Assembly: GCA_934130025.1 (NCBI GenBank)
Contig: CAKOXG010000006.1
Location: forward strand, 1 to 55,768
From: an uncultured Clostridia bacterium
GTDB taxonomy: Bacteria; Bacillota; Clostridia; TANB77; CAG-508
Reading direction: 5' to 3'
Length of the DNA: 55,768 nucleotides
The notes below the pieces were generated by a model that saw only the letters and a list, made by a program, of their open reading frames with translations, made no database searches and was not told where the DNA came from. Each line of letters opens with the position of its first letter. Positions within the stretch are counted from its first letter, which is position 1. This document shows, piece after piece, positions 1 to 8,568 of this stretch. The position numbers and the translations under genes were made by a program.

Positions 1-23
1 ATTTTCTTCTCCTTTCGTGAGCA

Positions 24-64
24 CAAAAAAATATGGTATGTAAAAATTAATTTACACACCATAT
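24..64 (-). terminator. Rho-independent terminator downstream of the prepilin-like gene
   Basis: Read on the minus strand, a stem of about 14 pairs (ATATGGTGTGTAAA with TTTACATACCATAT, one G-T pair) closes a short AT loop and is followed by seven T residues. It ends the transcript of the prepilin-like gene. Further left, positions 1-20 carry AAAGGAGAAG in minus orientation, which looks like the ribosome binding site of a next gene whose start lies beyond the window edge. Confidence 0.8.
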
Positions 65-141
65 AATACACCATCTTATTCCAGATTTCGGCAATGAGTT
101 TAGAGGCTCCCTTAAGCCGTTTTCTGCTTATATTAGTTTTG

Positions 142-1896
142 CTACATGTTTGTGCTCCATGTGTTACCTGTCTTTTCAGTTAGGGCTCTAGAGTCTAGAG
201 AAACTAGAGCACGGAGACGGTAACTGGGGCTCGTATCCGTGCGGCTGCTCGAGTAGAGCAAGCCGTAGCTGTTTATGTACGTGCTTGCACAGCGAAACCC
301 GACATGAGCATCGCTTAAGTCCGTATACACAAAGCGAGAAGCTACCCAATACCAATTAAAATTAGATAGTACACTTGATGCTGCTCCGTAATTTGTTGGA
401 TTTATCGATATATTATAATATGTTTGTGTTACTGTTAAATTCTTTGTTGGTGCTTGTGTATATCCACTTGTTAATGTTTTTGAATATGTGCTTTCCTTAT
501 ATGGATCTACAGCATTTATTATATTTGGCTGTGTTATTGTATTTGCCTTATCTTCTGCTATATCTACTCCTGAACCAATGGTATTTTTATAACTATATGG
601 ATAATAACTTTTACCTTCGGTATATGTCTTCGTTGTTCCATACTGTGCATGACCACTTGTATTACCTTTATTATAATCATTTCTTGCAGCAAACCCAGTT
701 GGTGTTAAGTTTTTTTCCATATCTTCTAGATTTATACTTCTTGCAGTTATTCCTTTTGCTTTATTGCTATACAATTGCTCGCATACATCATTTAAAGCAT
801 ATACTCCATTATTATATCCTGTTGCTCCATAGAATTTTACTGTTGCTGTTGTTGGATCTGATACTATATCTATTTTTCCTGTGTCTTCATTTATATTTAG
901 TATTCTCCATTTTAGTCCATTTTCATATGCTACTGTCTGCGGATTCCCTGATACTCCACTTTTATCAGATGTTAATGAATACGTTTTTTTCGTTGCATCT
1001 GTCTCTGTTTCTAAGGCAGGCTTATAATCTACGTAATCTCCTACCTTCATTTGCTTTATCACATCTATAGAAATAATATAAACCTTCTTTCCAAAATTGA
1101 CCTGTGTTATTGTGTTTCCTGTTCTTCCATCAGCTGTATATCCATATATACTAAATGGTACTTCTGTCCCATTTTTTGCAAGGTCTGCATTTGTTGGTGT
1201 CTCCGCAAATGTATAACTTGCAGTACCAATTTTTCCATTCCAGGTCACAGTTACCACAGTGTTATTTATTTTCACTGTAGGTTTTTTAGTTAATTCATAA
1301 TTTAAAAGAATCTTAAGAGTAACTGTTTCTCCAGGTTGTACAATTGTTTTGTCTGCTCCACTACTTTCCATTGTTACAGCTGATATTATTGGCAAATTTG
1401 TTTTTGAATAATAATCTGTAGCAAATCCTCCACCTTGAAAATCATCTACAACAGTGTAATGCTTTTGGCCGTCAAGCACAGCTCCTTTTAGGTAATATAC
1501 TGTTAGGCTTTTCTCATTTAGCACATATAAATCGTTATCACTAGATGTATATGTTTTATTGGTGTTTCCCTTTCCGCAATTAAGTTGTACATCTGTCAAT
1601 AAACTTGTATTAATGTAATAATAGCGGTTATTGTCATTAGGATTAATGTCTTTTGTTGGTATATTTAACCTTGAAATAGTTGGCGTTTCAACTATTGGAA
1701 GTTTACTATTTTGCAAATAATATAGCTTTACAGCTTCTGTTAATGCAACAATATCTTCTTTCACTTTATTATAATTTTCTATTTCAATGTTGGTTGTCAT
1801 AACAGCTGAAATTCCAATTATTAAAATCATCATAACAACAATTGTAACTGTTAAGGCAATTAATGTAATTCCACTTTCATTTTTTATTTTGTTCAT
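142..1896 (-). CDS. Prepilin-like surface protein with a putative DGR variable C-terminus
   Basis: The 584-residue protein begins with a short basic leader, then G9-I10 and a hydrophobic helix to about residue 33, as in type IV pilin-like proteins (motif SGITLIALTV, without the usual Glu at position +5). The middle is rich in Thr, Ser, Asn and Tyr, as in exported surface proteins. Residues about 513-566 (YWVASR ... SYRLRALVSL) resemble the C-type-lectin-like variable ends of DGR targets in gut Firmicutes. In that segment many codons end in C or T and base composition is far more GC-rich than in the rest of the gene, as expected where template AAY codons have been mutated to NNY. Function is probably adhesion or ligand binding at the cell surface; the ligand is unknown. 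The start has TCCTCC on the plus strand, i.e. a GGAGGA ribosome binding site. A terminator follows the gene. Confidence 0.75.
   Translation of the reverse strand: MNKIKNESGITLIALTVTIVVMMILIIGISAVMTTNIEIENYNKVKEDIVALTEAVKLYYLQNSKLPIVETPTISRLNIPTKDINPNDNNRYYYINTSLLTDVQLNCGKGNTNKTYTSSDNDLYVLNEKSLTVYYLKGAVLDGQKHYTVVDDFQGGGFATDYYSKTNLPIISAVTMESSGADKTIVQPGETVTLKILLNYELTKKPTVKINNTVVTVTWNGKIGTASYTFAETPTNADLAKNGTEVPFSIYGYTADGRTGNTITQVNFGKKVYIISIDVIKQMKVGDYVDYKPALETETDATKKTYSLTSDKSGVSGNPQTVAYENGLKWRILNINEDTGKIDIVSDPTTATVKFYGATGYNNGVYALNDVCEQLYSNKAKGITARSINLEDMEKNLTPTGFAARNDYNKGNTSGHAQYGTTKTYTEGKSYYPYSYKNTIGSGVDIAEDKANTITQPNIINAVDPYKESTYSKTLTSGYTQAPTKNLTVTQTYYNISINPTNYGAASSVLSNFNWYWVASRFVYTDLSDAHVGFRCASTYINSYGLLYSSSRTDTSPSYRLRALVSLDSRALTEKTGNTWSTNM
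186..200 (-). repeat. Short perfect hairpin at the end of the putative variable region
   Basis: CTCTAG-AGT-CTAGAG forms a perfect 6-bp inverted repeat with a 3-base loop, directly after the variable-looking segment and still inside the coding region (residues LDSRA). DGR target genes commonly carry a hairpin or cruciform just downstream of the variable region that promotes retrohoming. The position fits, but the stem is short, so this is an inference. Confidence 0.45.
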
Positions 1897-1976
1897 TTTT
1901 TCCTCCGTTAATTTTTATATTATAATTTAATTTTACTATTAATTCATTTCATTTTCAATATTTTTTTCGAAATACT

Positions 1977-2639
1977 TTAATATTTCATTTTTAGGGCATT
2001 AATTTTCATTCTGTAATTTTTATTTTCTTTTATTGTAATTGCCCACAAGTAAATAACTATAATAAAAATTGCTATATTTTTATATATTAATATAAGAAAG
2101 CTTGATAAAACTGTTATTATCATCAATGTGATATTGGAAATATTATTTGAGATTATGTATGACTTTTTTATTCCATATGTAATATTGAATATTCCTTTTA
2201 AAATTCTTCCTCCATCCAGCGGATATATTGGTAACATATTAAACATAAAAATTAATATATTGGAGTATAAAATTAAATTGATTGGCATTTTAAAAATTTG
2301 TATCTCATTTGTAACTTTATAATATATGATGCTTATTAGTATAATTAAGAGATTAGTCAAGGGCCCTGCAAGTGCAACAATTATTTTCTTTAAATTTAAC
2401 AGGCTTCCCTTCTTTATTTTTTTGTTATAGTCTTCACACTTTGTTTTAAAATTTATTGTAAATCCTGTTGGAATGATTGAAATGGCCTCTGGTTTAAATC
2501 CAAGTACAACTCCCATTAGCAAATGTCCAATTTCATGTATTAAAGCAAATAACATTAGCAAAGCATAAATTTTAATTTGTTTTGTGACTATAAATATTAA
2601 AAAAAATAAAAAAATCTTTAGGTTTATTCTTATCTGCAT
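1977..2639 (-). CDS. spoIVFB: M50 intramembrane metalloprotease, SpoIVFB-like
   Basis: A 220-residue membrane protein with the site-2-protease zinc motif HEIGH at residues 35-39 and a second active-site motif LDGGR near residue 143 (NMLPIYPLDGGR). Hydrophobic segments flank both. In the family SpoIVFB cleaves pro-sigma-K in the mother-cell compartment during sporulation. The gene lies 19 bases behind an M23-domain membrane protein that looks like SpoIVFA, its usual partner. The protein is shorter than Bacillus SpoIVFB (about 288 residues) and ends soon after the last membrane segment, so the C-terminal CBS domain that senses ATP appears to be missing. A generic M50 protease is the alternative; the neighbour favours SpoIVFB. 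Confidence 0.75.
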   Translation of the reverse strand: MQIRINLKIFLFFLIFIVTKQIKIYALLMLFALIHEIGHLLMGVVLGFKPEAISIIPTGFTINFKTKCEDYNKKIKKGSLLNLKKIIVALAGPLTNLLIILISIIYYKVTNEIQIFKMPINLILYSNILIFMFNMLPIYPLDGGRILKGIFNITYGIKKSYIISNNISNITLMIITVLSSFLILIYKNIAIFIIVIYLWAITIKENKNYRMKINALKMKY

Positions 2640-2658
2640 ATTTCTTTCCTTTCACTTT

Positions 2659-3603
2659 TCATAAATTTTCAAGTATGCTTTCTGGATTTATATATCTGTT
2701 ATCTCTTCGTATTTCAAAATGTAGATGTGGTCCTGTTGCTCTTCCAGTACTTCCAACTTCTGCAATTTTTTGCCCCTGCTTGACCGCTTCGCCTTCATTA
2801 ACAAGCAACTTGCTACAATGAGCATACAATGTTAAAACTCCGTTTCCTTCTATCCTCAAATGTTTGCCATAATCCCCTTCACATGAATTTTGTGTAACAA
2901 TTCCATCCATAGCTGCAATTATATCTGCCCCAGTATTTCCAGCTATATCTATTCCATGATGATTTGGCGTTACAATTTCAGTCGCTTCTCTGGTTCCGAA
3001 CCTTGATGTAATTACACCTTTTAATGGCCAAATTATATTAGCATTTTGCTTAACATATTCAATGTCTTGCTCTTCTTGCGTTTTTGGTTCTTCCAAAACT
3101 GATGCTTCTTCCTCTATTTTATCTTCTGCTCCTCCAATTGCTTCTATATTTTCTATTAAATTGTTATCTTGAACGGTCCCATCCACATCCAAATTTTCAG
3201 AATTTACCACCGCATTTAAACTCTCTTCATCTTTATTTACAGTTATCTTCACAAAATTTTCTATTGTGTCTCTTACTTTTTTTATTGCCTCATTTTCTTT
3301 TAATTCACTAAAGCTCACATCATATGATAGTATTTCCTTAGCCTTTTCAATAATGTTGCTAGAAAATACGTGCTCTAAATTACTAATTATGTACATGCTA
3401 AAATAAATAATAGAACAAACTAGTATTTGAACTATCATTTTTTTTGCAATTTTCTTTTTTACATCTGCTGAGTGCACCATATTTCTATTATCTGAACATT
3501 TCTTATTGTAAACATACTCCATATTATGTCTGTTTTCATATCTTCTTCCACGTATCTCTTCAGCTCTTCTAATTCTTTCTTCTTGGCTCAATGCTCGTTC
3601 CAT
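2659..3603 (-). CDS. spoIVFA: Membrane-anchored M23 (LytM) peptidase, SpoIVFA-like
   Basis: A 314-residue protein with a basic cytoplasmic N-terminus, one membrane segment at about residues 54-73, an acidic linker, and a C-terminal LytM/M23 domain (about residues 195-312). The zinc motifs are intact: HHGIDIAG (H...D) and GPHLHFEIR (HxH). M23 domains cleave peptide cross-links in peptidoglycan. The location immediately upstream of a SpoIVFB-like protease makes SpoIVFA the best name; SpoIVFA holds SpoIVFB in check until it is cleaved. Bacillus SpoIVFA has lost catalytic residues, whereas here they look complete, so SpoIIQ-like or cell-wall hydrolase activity is an alternative. Start ATG follows AGGAAGAGGTG. 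Confidence 0.7.
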   Translation of the reverse strand: MERALSQEERIRRAEEIRGRRYENRHNMEYVYNKKCSDNRNMVHSADVKKKIAKKMIVQILVCSIIYFSMYIISNLEHVFSSNIIEKAKEILSYDVSFSELKENEAIKKVRDTIENFVKITVNKDEESLNAVVNSENLDVDGTVQDNNLIENIEAIGGAEDKIEEEASVLEEPKTQEEQDIEYVKQNANIIWPLKGVITSRFGTREATEIVTPNHHGIDIAGNTGADIIAAMDGIVTQNSCEGDYGKHLRIEGNGVLTLYAHCSKLLVNEGEAVKQGQKIAEVGSTGRATGPHLHFEIRRDNRYINPESILENL

Positions 3604-3666
3604 AAAAAAACACCTCTTCCTTTGTTTTTATAAATTAATATTCAAAGGAATAAGGTTTTATTACTA

Positions 3667-4062
3667 TTATTTAATTATCTGCATAATAATACTTATAAAA
3701 CTAACAATGATTAATACTAGATTTATTTTCTTTGCTCTTTTACAAGATTTTTCAAGTTTTTTTATTTTGCTTTCATTGTATTTTGGTCTTTCAATTTTCG
3801 AAATGTAATCACTCAGTATAATTTCGGCCTCTTTTATTACATATTTTCTTCCCTCTTTTCTTGTGTTTTCAATCTTTTTTAGTTCATCATTTTTCATGTA
3901 TCCTTGTATTACCTTATGTTTTTCTTCTCCATTATTTAGTATCTGATTAAAATCAAACTTCTTGGCACTTTTTCTATCTTTAATAACCATTATTGCTTCA
4001 TCAATTAAATTTGATGGTAAGTTTTTTAGAATAATAACATTTTTCATTTCTTCTTTATCCAT
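3667..4062 (-). CDS. Hypothetical membrane-anchored protein
   Basis: I do not recognise this 131-residue protein. It is rich in Lys and Glu, probably helical, and ends with one hydrophobic segment (about residues 113-129, NLVLIIVSFISIIMQ), so it is likely tail-anchored with the bulk in the cytoplasm. It lies between the spoIVF-like pair and the yyaC-like gene on the same strand, 45 bases after the latter, which suggests a sporulation operon. A GGAGGA ribosome binding site precedes the ATG. Confidence 0.6.
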   Translation of the reverse strand: MDKEEMKNVIILKNLPSNLIDEAIMVIKDRKSAKKFDFNQILNNGEEKHKVIQGYMKNDELKKIENTRKEGRKYVIKEAEIILSDYISKIERPKYNESKIKKLEKSCKRAKKINLVLIIVSFISIIMQIIK

Positions 4063-4107
4063 CGTTTTCCTCCAATAAAAATTATTTTATATAGAAATTA
4101 TTTCCAA

Positions 4108-4582
4108 TTAGATATTTTTTATACTATAATAAATTATATCCAGTGCTTTTATTGCAATTTTTCTTATCTCACTCTCCTTAACCTTCCCAAGAGCTCCTAT
4201 ATTTTCTTTTATATTATAAAAATTTTCTCCAACAACCCCTTTTAAAATCATATCACCTTCTAATTTTCTCCCTTTCTCTAGTCCTTTACCAGCTTCTATT
4301 GTTCCGTTTTCCAATAAGTACTTTTCCTATATTACTTTTACTCCCCAGTGCCGAATCTACTACAATAATTTTACAAAACCTGCTTTTATCAATATTTCTT
4401 ATTTCTTTTTCAATTTTTTTATATAATAGCGGTTTTCGAATTGTACCAACAACACTAATATTAAGATTAAATTTTTCTCTAATATTTCTTTTATCATTTT
4501 CCAATACTGAGCCCACAACAGGGCCAAAGCTATCTCCAATTATTTTACTATTACCAATGCAAATAAACAAAATTTCCTTCAA
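4108..4582 (-). CDS. yyaC: YyaC-like sporulation protein (DUF1256), split by +1 shift at CGG
   Basis: The first frame (residues 1-92) carries the family start CIGNSKIIGDSFGPVVG and the acidic strand IIVVDSALGS; YyaC is related to the germination protease Gpr and is sporulation-associated. The first frame ends five codons after an in-frame CGG (codon 93, 4304-4306). The +1 frame continues with TIEAGKGLEKG and runs to 4108. The +1 frame is blocked by TAG 24 bases before the CGG, so the change must occur in that interval. Reading GGA instead of CGG gives VLIGK-G-TIEAGKGL and a 157-residue protein. The product could also be two non-functional pieces of a decaying gene, but both halves keep the family pattern and coding character. 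Confidence 0.7.
4304..4306 (-). other. CGG codon at +1 frameshift site in the yyaC-like gene
   Basis: Frame-0 context is GGA AAA CGG AAC AAT. Skipping the C gives AAA GGA ACA ATA GAA. This is the only in-frame CGG in the gene. One of four such sites in the window; three share the pattern CGG-AAY-AAY. Confidence 0.6.
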
Positions 4583-4652
4583 AAGTATATCTCCATTATT
4601 TCTTTTTTATATAATTGTATATCTTTTTCAGTATTTTATACGGTTTTTATGT

Positions 4653-4675
4653 AAAAAAAGAACCCTTTCGGGTTC
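4653..4675 (-). terminator. Rho-independent terminator after the HD-domain gene
   Basis: On the minus strand GAACCC-GAAA-GGGTTC is followed by seven T residues. It lies 9 bases after the HD-domain gene and separates it from the yyaC-like gene. Confidence 0.9.
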
Positions 4676-4683
4676 ATGTAGTT

Positions 4684-5232
4684 TTATATATTAAAGAAAT
4701 ATGTAGCTTCCAAATCAGCTTCATTTAGTAATAAAGCTATAGGATATTTTTTATATGCTTCTCCCAATGTTCCATATAATTCTTTGGGTTCAGTAAAGCC
4801 CATATGCCAACGAATTGCATATTTTTCTTCATTAGTTAGTTTTATATATTCAGTAAGCATCATTACAGATTTTTCACCATGACCATATGGTATAGTATCA
4901 TTTACAGTATAGTATGGCACCTTCTCCCATTCTCCCAAAGCATTCTTAGCATTTCTATAATCTGTTTTATAAAAATTTGTTTTACAAATATCATGTAATA
5001 GTGCAGCGATTTTTACTGTATCTTCTGGCGTATTTAACCCACTATTTTTTATTTTTTCTTTGAATATTTCATATACCTTCATGCTATGTTCTAGAAGGCC
5101 TCCTTCATAATTTCCATGAAACCTTGTACTTGCTGGTGCCACATAAAAATCTGATTTTTCAAGGAAGGCCAGCAGATTGTCCATTCCTTCTCTGTTCGTT
5201 GACTTTAATAATTCGATGAATTCTTCTTTCAT
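4684..5232 (-). CDS. HD-domain phosphohydrolase family protein
   Basis: A 182-residue protein with an HD metal-binding pattern: an early His (EGGLLEHS), the HD pair in AALLHDICK, and a later HGEKS and IRWHMGF. HD proteins hydrolyse phosphate esters, often of nucleotides; the substrate here is unknown. It is a compact single-domain member similar to small hydrolases common in Clostridia. It lies 56 bases after hemW on the same strand and ends at a strong terminator. Start ATG follows GGAGGA. Confidence 0.75.
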   Translation of the reverse strand: MKEEFIELLKSTNREGMDNLLAFLEKSDFYVAPASTRFHGNYEGGLLEHSMKVYEIFKEKIKNSGLNTPEDTVKIAALLHDICKTNFYKTDYRNAKNALGEWEKVPYYTVNDTIPYGHGEKSVMMLTEYIKLTNEEKYAIRWHMGFTEPKELYGTLGEAYKKYPIALLLNEADLEATYFFNI

Positions 5233-5288
5233 TTTATTCCTCCATTTTTTATTATTTTAACATTATTTTCTTATTTTTCAATATATTT

Positions 5289-6461
5289 TTAAATAAATTC
5301 TTCCCAAACAAGGTTTGCCAAGTCAATTCCCTTTTTGCTTAGCATTATTCTATCCTTGTCAATTTGTATTAAATTTTCATCAATCAATTTTTTAAGCGTT
5401 TTACTGTATTTCATTATTGGATTTTGGTTGAATCTCTTTTTGAATTCAGATATGCTTACTCCATCTATTTTCCTTAGTGATAGCATCATATATTCATTCA
5501 TTTTACTCTCTTCGTCTAATATTTCTTGGAGTATAATATTTTTGCTTGGCGTATTATTTTCTATATTTTGTATATACTCTTCCAAATTCTCGGTATTTCC
5601 GTACCTTGCATTATTCAAAAAAGAGCATGCAGCAGTGCCAACTCCAATATATTCGTTTTGGTTCCAGCAGTCTGTATTATGCTTAGATTCAAACCCCCTT
5701 TTTGCAAAGTTAGATATTTCGTAATGGCAATATTTTTTCTTTTCCAATTCGTTTTTCACATACCAATACATTTCTCTTTCAATTTTATCTTCAGGCAACA
5801 CTACTTTTTTCTTTAAAACAAGCTCCTCCATTTTTGTATTTTCTTCAACTATTAGTGAATATACAGATATATGTTCTGGCTTTAGTTTTAATATTTTTCT
5901 TGTACTTTCTTTCACATCTTCTATTGATTGGTTTGGCAAGCCAATCATTAAATCTACATTTATATTTTTAAATCCCACATCTCTTGCATTTTTATAGGTT
6001 AATTCAAATTCTTCATACGTATGGATCCTTCCAATTTCTTTAAGGAGTCTATTTTGAGTTGCTTGGAGTCCAATACTCAATCTATTTACTCCATATTCAA
6101 AATATTTTTTTAAGTTTTCCTTTGTAACAGTTCCAGGATTAACCTCTATTGTAACCTCTATTTCATTTTTCTGCATAAAGCTATTCTTAACTGTATTTAA
6201 TAATTCTCCAATATACATTTCATTAATTACAGAAGGTGTGCCTCCACCAATATATATTGTCTTTAATACATAAACTGGTTCTAATCCATGCTCTGCAAGT
6301 ATTTTGTTTTCATGTGCTACTTTTTTTATTTCATTTTCAATACACATAACATATCTTTTTACCATTCTTTTTTTATTAGAAAAAGACACAAAATCGCAAT
6401 AATAGCATTTTTGTTTGCAAAATGGTATATGTATATATAATCCTATTTCTTTTTCTTCCAT
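5289..6461 (-). CDS. hemW: HemW-type radical SAM protein (heme chaperone family)
   Basis: A 390-residue radical SAM protein. The cluster-binding motif is C15-K-Q-K-C19-Y-Y-C22, and the GGGTPS SAM-binding motif follows near residue 93. The residue two after the third Cys is Phe rather than Cys, which separates HemW (heme transfer chaperone) from true HemN coproporphyrinogen dehydrogenase. A C-terminal HemW-type winged-helix region is present (residues about 310-390). The start overlaps the whiA stop by one base (TAATG), so the two are translationally coupled. Confidence 0.88.
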   Translation of the reverse strand: MEEKEIGLYIHIPFCKQKCYYCDFVSFSNKKRMVKRYVMCIENEIKKVAHENKILAEHGLEPVYVLKTIYIGGGTPSVINEMYIGELLNTVKNSFMQKNEIEVTIEVNPGTVTKENLKKYFEYGVNRLSIGLQATQNRLLKEIGRIHTYEEFELTYKNARDVGFKNINVDLMIGLPNQSIEDVKESTRKILKLKPEHISVYSLIVEENTKMEELVLKKKVVLPEDKIEREMYWYVKNELEKKKYCHYEISNFAKRGFESKHNTDCWNQNEYIGVGTAACSFLNNARYGNTENLEEYIQNIENNTPSKNIILQEILDEESKMNEYMMLSLRKIDGVSISEFKKRFNQNPIMKYSKTLKKLIDENLIQIDKDRIMLSKKGIDLANLVWEEFI

Positions 6462-7336
6462 TATTTTTCCTTTAAATATCCTTCAATTTTTTTAAACCTG
6501 TGACTTACACTGGATTTTTTTATCGGTGTCTGTAACATATTTCCAAGCTCTTCACATGTGGCATCTGGATTTTCTTCTCTAAGCTTGGCTATTTCTTTCA
6601 GTTCTTCCGGTAAAGAATTGAATTTTCCACTCTCCTTTAATCTTTTTATAATATTTATTTGTTTAACTGATGCGTTTATAGTTTTATTCATGTTGGCAGT
6701 TTCACAATTAACTAGTCTGTTTACATTATTTTTCATTTCTCTAACAACTCTTATTTGTTCAAATTTCAAAACAGATGAATTAGCTTCGACTAATGCTAAA
6801 AAATTAGAAATTTGTTCTCCATCTTTAAAATACACCGTAGATTTTAATATTTTGGGTTCTACCCCAAAATCTGATAAGATTCTTGATGTTAATCTGGCAT
6901 ATTTCTCATTTTTCAATATTATTTCCAAGTGGTAACTGCTTTGCGGATTGCTTATTGAACCTGCTCCTAAAAAGTTTCCTCTTATATATGACTTTTTTAA
7001 TTCTCTTGTAGTTAATACGTTAAATATTTCCTCAATATTTTCTCCTTCACATATCTTACTGTAATCAATTGTTTTTTTCAGTTTATCAGTATCAAACAAA
7101 ATTGTATATACTTTTCCTATAATTTCAATCTTATAATCCTGAACCTGTAAATTATTTAATAGTTTTGCAAACCTATTTATGTTGTATTCATTTTCAGTAG
7201 AAAATTTAGTATATTTTTTACCTCTACTAATATTTGAAGTTGCTAAATAACCTAAAAACTCAGCATATACCTCATCTTTGTTTTTTAAATTACTAATTTT
7301 GCTAAGTTCAGTTTTTAGTTCTGAAGAAAACGACAT
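6461..7336 (-). CDS. whiA: WhiA-family DNA-binding protein
   Basis: The protein starts at MSFSSELKTELS, the usual WhiA N-terminus, giving 291 residues; the frame is open 24 codons further upstream but that would overlap prmC. It has the LAGLIDADG-like N-terminal fold region and a C-terminal helix-turn-helix (about residues 215-285, with LREENPDATCEELG). WhiA is a conserved Gram-positive regulator: of sporulation in actinomycetes, and of division and chromosome segregation in Firmicutes. It follows prmC by 44 bases and is coupled to hemW. Confidence 0.9.
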   Translation of the reverse strand: MSFSSELKTELSKISNLKNKDEVYAEFLGYLATSNISRGKKYTKFSTENEYNINRFAKLLNNLQVQDYKIEIIGKVYTILFDTDKLKKTIDYSKICEGENIEEIFNVLTTRELKKSYIRGNFLGAGSISNPQSSYHLEIILKNEKYARLTSRILSDFGVEPKILKSTVYFKDGEQISNFLALVEANSSVLKFEQIRVVREMKNNVNRLVNCETANMNKTINASVKQINIIKRLKESGKFNSLPEELKEIAKLREENPDATCEELGNMLQTPIKKSSVSHRFKKIEGYLKEK

Positions 7337-7380
7337 TTTAATCACCACACTTTTCATCTTTATTTTTATTGTTATTCTTA

Positions 7381-8238
7381 TCACTCTGATTTCTGAGCTA
7401 TAATACACCTATCATTTCCAGACCAATCCTTAACCTGCTTTAAGTTTTTGTATTCCTTATTCTCTTTAAATATTCCTAGAACACTCTCCATTTGGTTATA
7501 TCCAATTTCCAGACATAAATAGCCATTATTTTTAATATATCCCTTAGCTTCCTTTATAATTTTCCTATAAAAATGTAAACCATCAATGCCACCATTTAAT
7601 GCAATATAAGGTTCTTCCTTTACCTGTTTAGATAAATTTTTTATTTCATCAGTCCTTATATATGGCGGATTGGATACAATTATATCAAACTTTTTATATT
7701 CAATATTTTCAAGTAAATCTGATTCAATAATCTTAACATTTGCGTTGTTATTTTCACTGTTTTTTCGTGCAATTTTCAAAGCTTGTTTGCTTATATCACT
7801 TGCACAAATTTTAGCGTCTACACAATTTTCCCTTAAAATTCTATCTAAAGATACAGCTATTGCTCCACTCCCAGTGCACAAATCTAGTATATTAACACCA
7901 TTACTATATTCCTTGCAAATTTTTAGAACCTCATATACAAGTATTTCCGTATCTGGTTGAGGAATCAGCACATTTTCATCAACATAGAAATTCATTTTCA
8001 TAAATTCTTGATTATTCGTTATATACTGTATTGGCTTTCCACCAACTATTTTTTTCGTGTTTTGTACAACTTTTATATATACCTCTTTGTCCATTTCCTC
8101 ATTTGAATGTGTTATTAGATATACTTTATCAACTTGTAACAAAAAACAAAGCAGTTCTTTTATAATAATACTGCTATCCTCTATCCCATTTTCTTTTAAA
8201 AAGTTGATTTGTTCTCTTTCTACATCTATTATTTTCAT
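7381..8238 (-). CDS. prmC: PrmC, release factor glutamine methyltransferase
   Basis: PrmC methylates the Gln of the GGQ motif in release factors RF1 and RF2. Seen here are the SAM-binding motif (LDLCTGSGAIAVS) and the catalytic NPPY motif (IIVSNPPYIRTDE). I place the start at MKIIDVEREQ because TTGGAG sits just upstream; the frame stays open nine codons further. This gives 285 residues, the normal family length. It is followed by whiA and hemW and preceded by the 6S RNA gene. Confidence 0.9.
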   Translation of the reverse strand: MKIIDVEREQINFLKENGIEDSSIIIKELLCFLLQVDKVYLITHSNEEMDKEVYIKVVQNTKKIVGGKPIQYITNNQEFMKMNFYVDENVLIPQPDTEILVYEVLKICKEYSNGVNILDLCTGSGAIAVSLDRILRENCVDAKICASDISKQALKIARKNSENNNANVKIIESDLLENIEYKKFDIIVSNPPYIRTDEIKNLSKQVKEEPYIALNGGIDGLHFYRKIIKEAKGYIKNNGYLCLEIGYNQMESVLGIFKENKEYKNLKQVKDWSGNDRCIIAQKSE

Positions 8239-8267
8239 TTTTTCTCCAACACTTTTTATAATCAAAA

Positions 8268-8458
8268 AATATCCCCCGCCTTAGCCGTAAGTTAAATGAA
8301 ATTTTAAGAAACCTGCCGAGACAGGTGGGTGTCTTGTTGAATGCTCATGGGTTTCTTAAGTTTCAGATTAAGCTTACACGCCACATTCAAAGGCGGACTC
8401 CCGTTTATGATTTGTTGGTTCTAAAATTCCGTTCTACACGTACCACGCAGGGAATATT
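8268..8458 (-). ncRNA. ssrS: 6S RNA
   Basis: This non-coding stretch, read on the minus strand, has the features of clostridial 6S RNA, which mimics an open promoter and binds RNA polymerase. The two ends pair perfectly over 12 bases (AATATTCCCTGC with GCGGGGGATATT). Internal landmarks are GGGAGTCCGCC, GAATGTGGCG, a GACACCCACCTG arm and TAAGGCGGG near the 3' end. Length is about 191 nucleotides, the usual size. A promoter lies just upstream. The sequence has no reading frame and is more GC-rich than the flanking spacer. I considered tmRNA and SRP RNA and found neither signature. Confidence 0.82.
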
Positions 8459-8483
8459 TATTCAGTTCTCTTTTGCTATAATT

Positions 8484-8512
8484 ATATTATCACAACACTA
8501 ATTTTTATGCAA
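8484..8512 (-). promoter_or_regulatory. Promoter of the 6S RNA
   Basis: On the minus strand TTGCAT (8507-8512) and TAATAT (8484-8489) are separated by 17 bases. The start would lie some 15-20 bases before the 12-bp closing stem, consistent with a short processed leader. An overlapping TATAAT two bases downstream is a possible alternative -10. Confidence 0.6.
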
Positions 8513-8568
8513 TAGTTTTTTTATATTTTTAACCTTAATCATTCGACAAAAATCAACAGTATAAAATT

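Noticed and set aside
1..141. DGR template repeat next to the variable region
   Set aside because: The 141 bases left of the gene show no A-rich copy of the variable region; they contain a terminator and a ribosome binding site for the next gene.
4108..4314. Second half of the yyaC-like gene as an independent gene
   Set aside because: It starts inside the upstream frame without a ribosome binding site and continues the family sequence, so it is the C-terminal half.
8268..8458. tmRNA, SRP RNA or a riboswitch in this gap
   Set aside because: No tRNA-like ends, tag reading frame or SRP loop motif; the closing stem and internal motifs fit 6S RNA.
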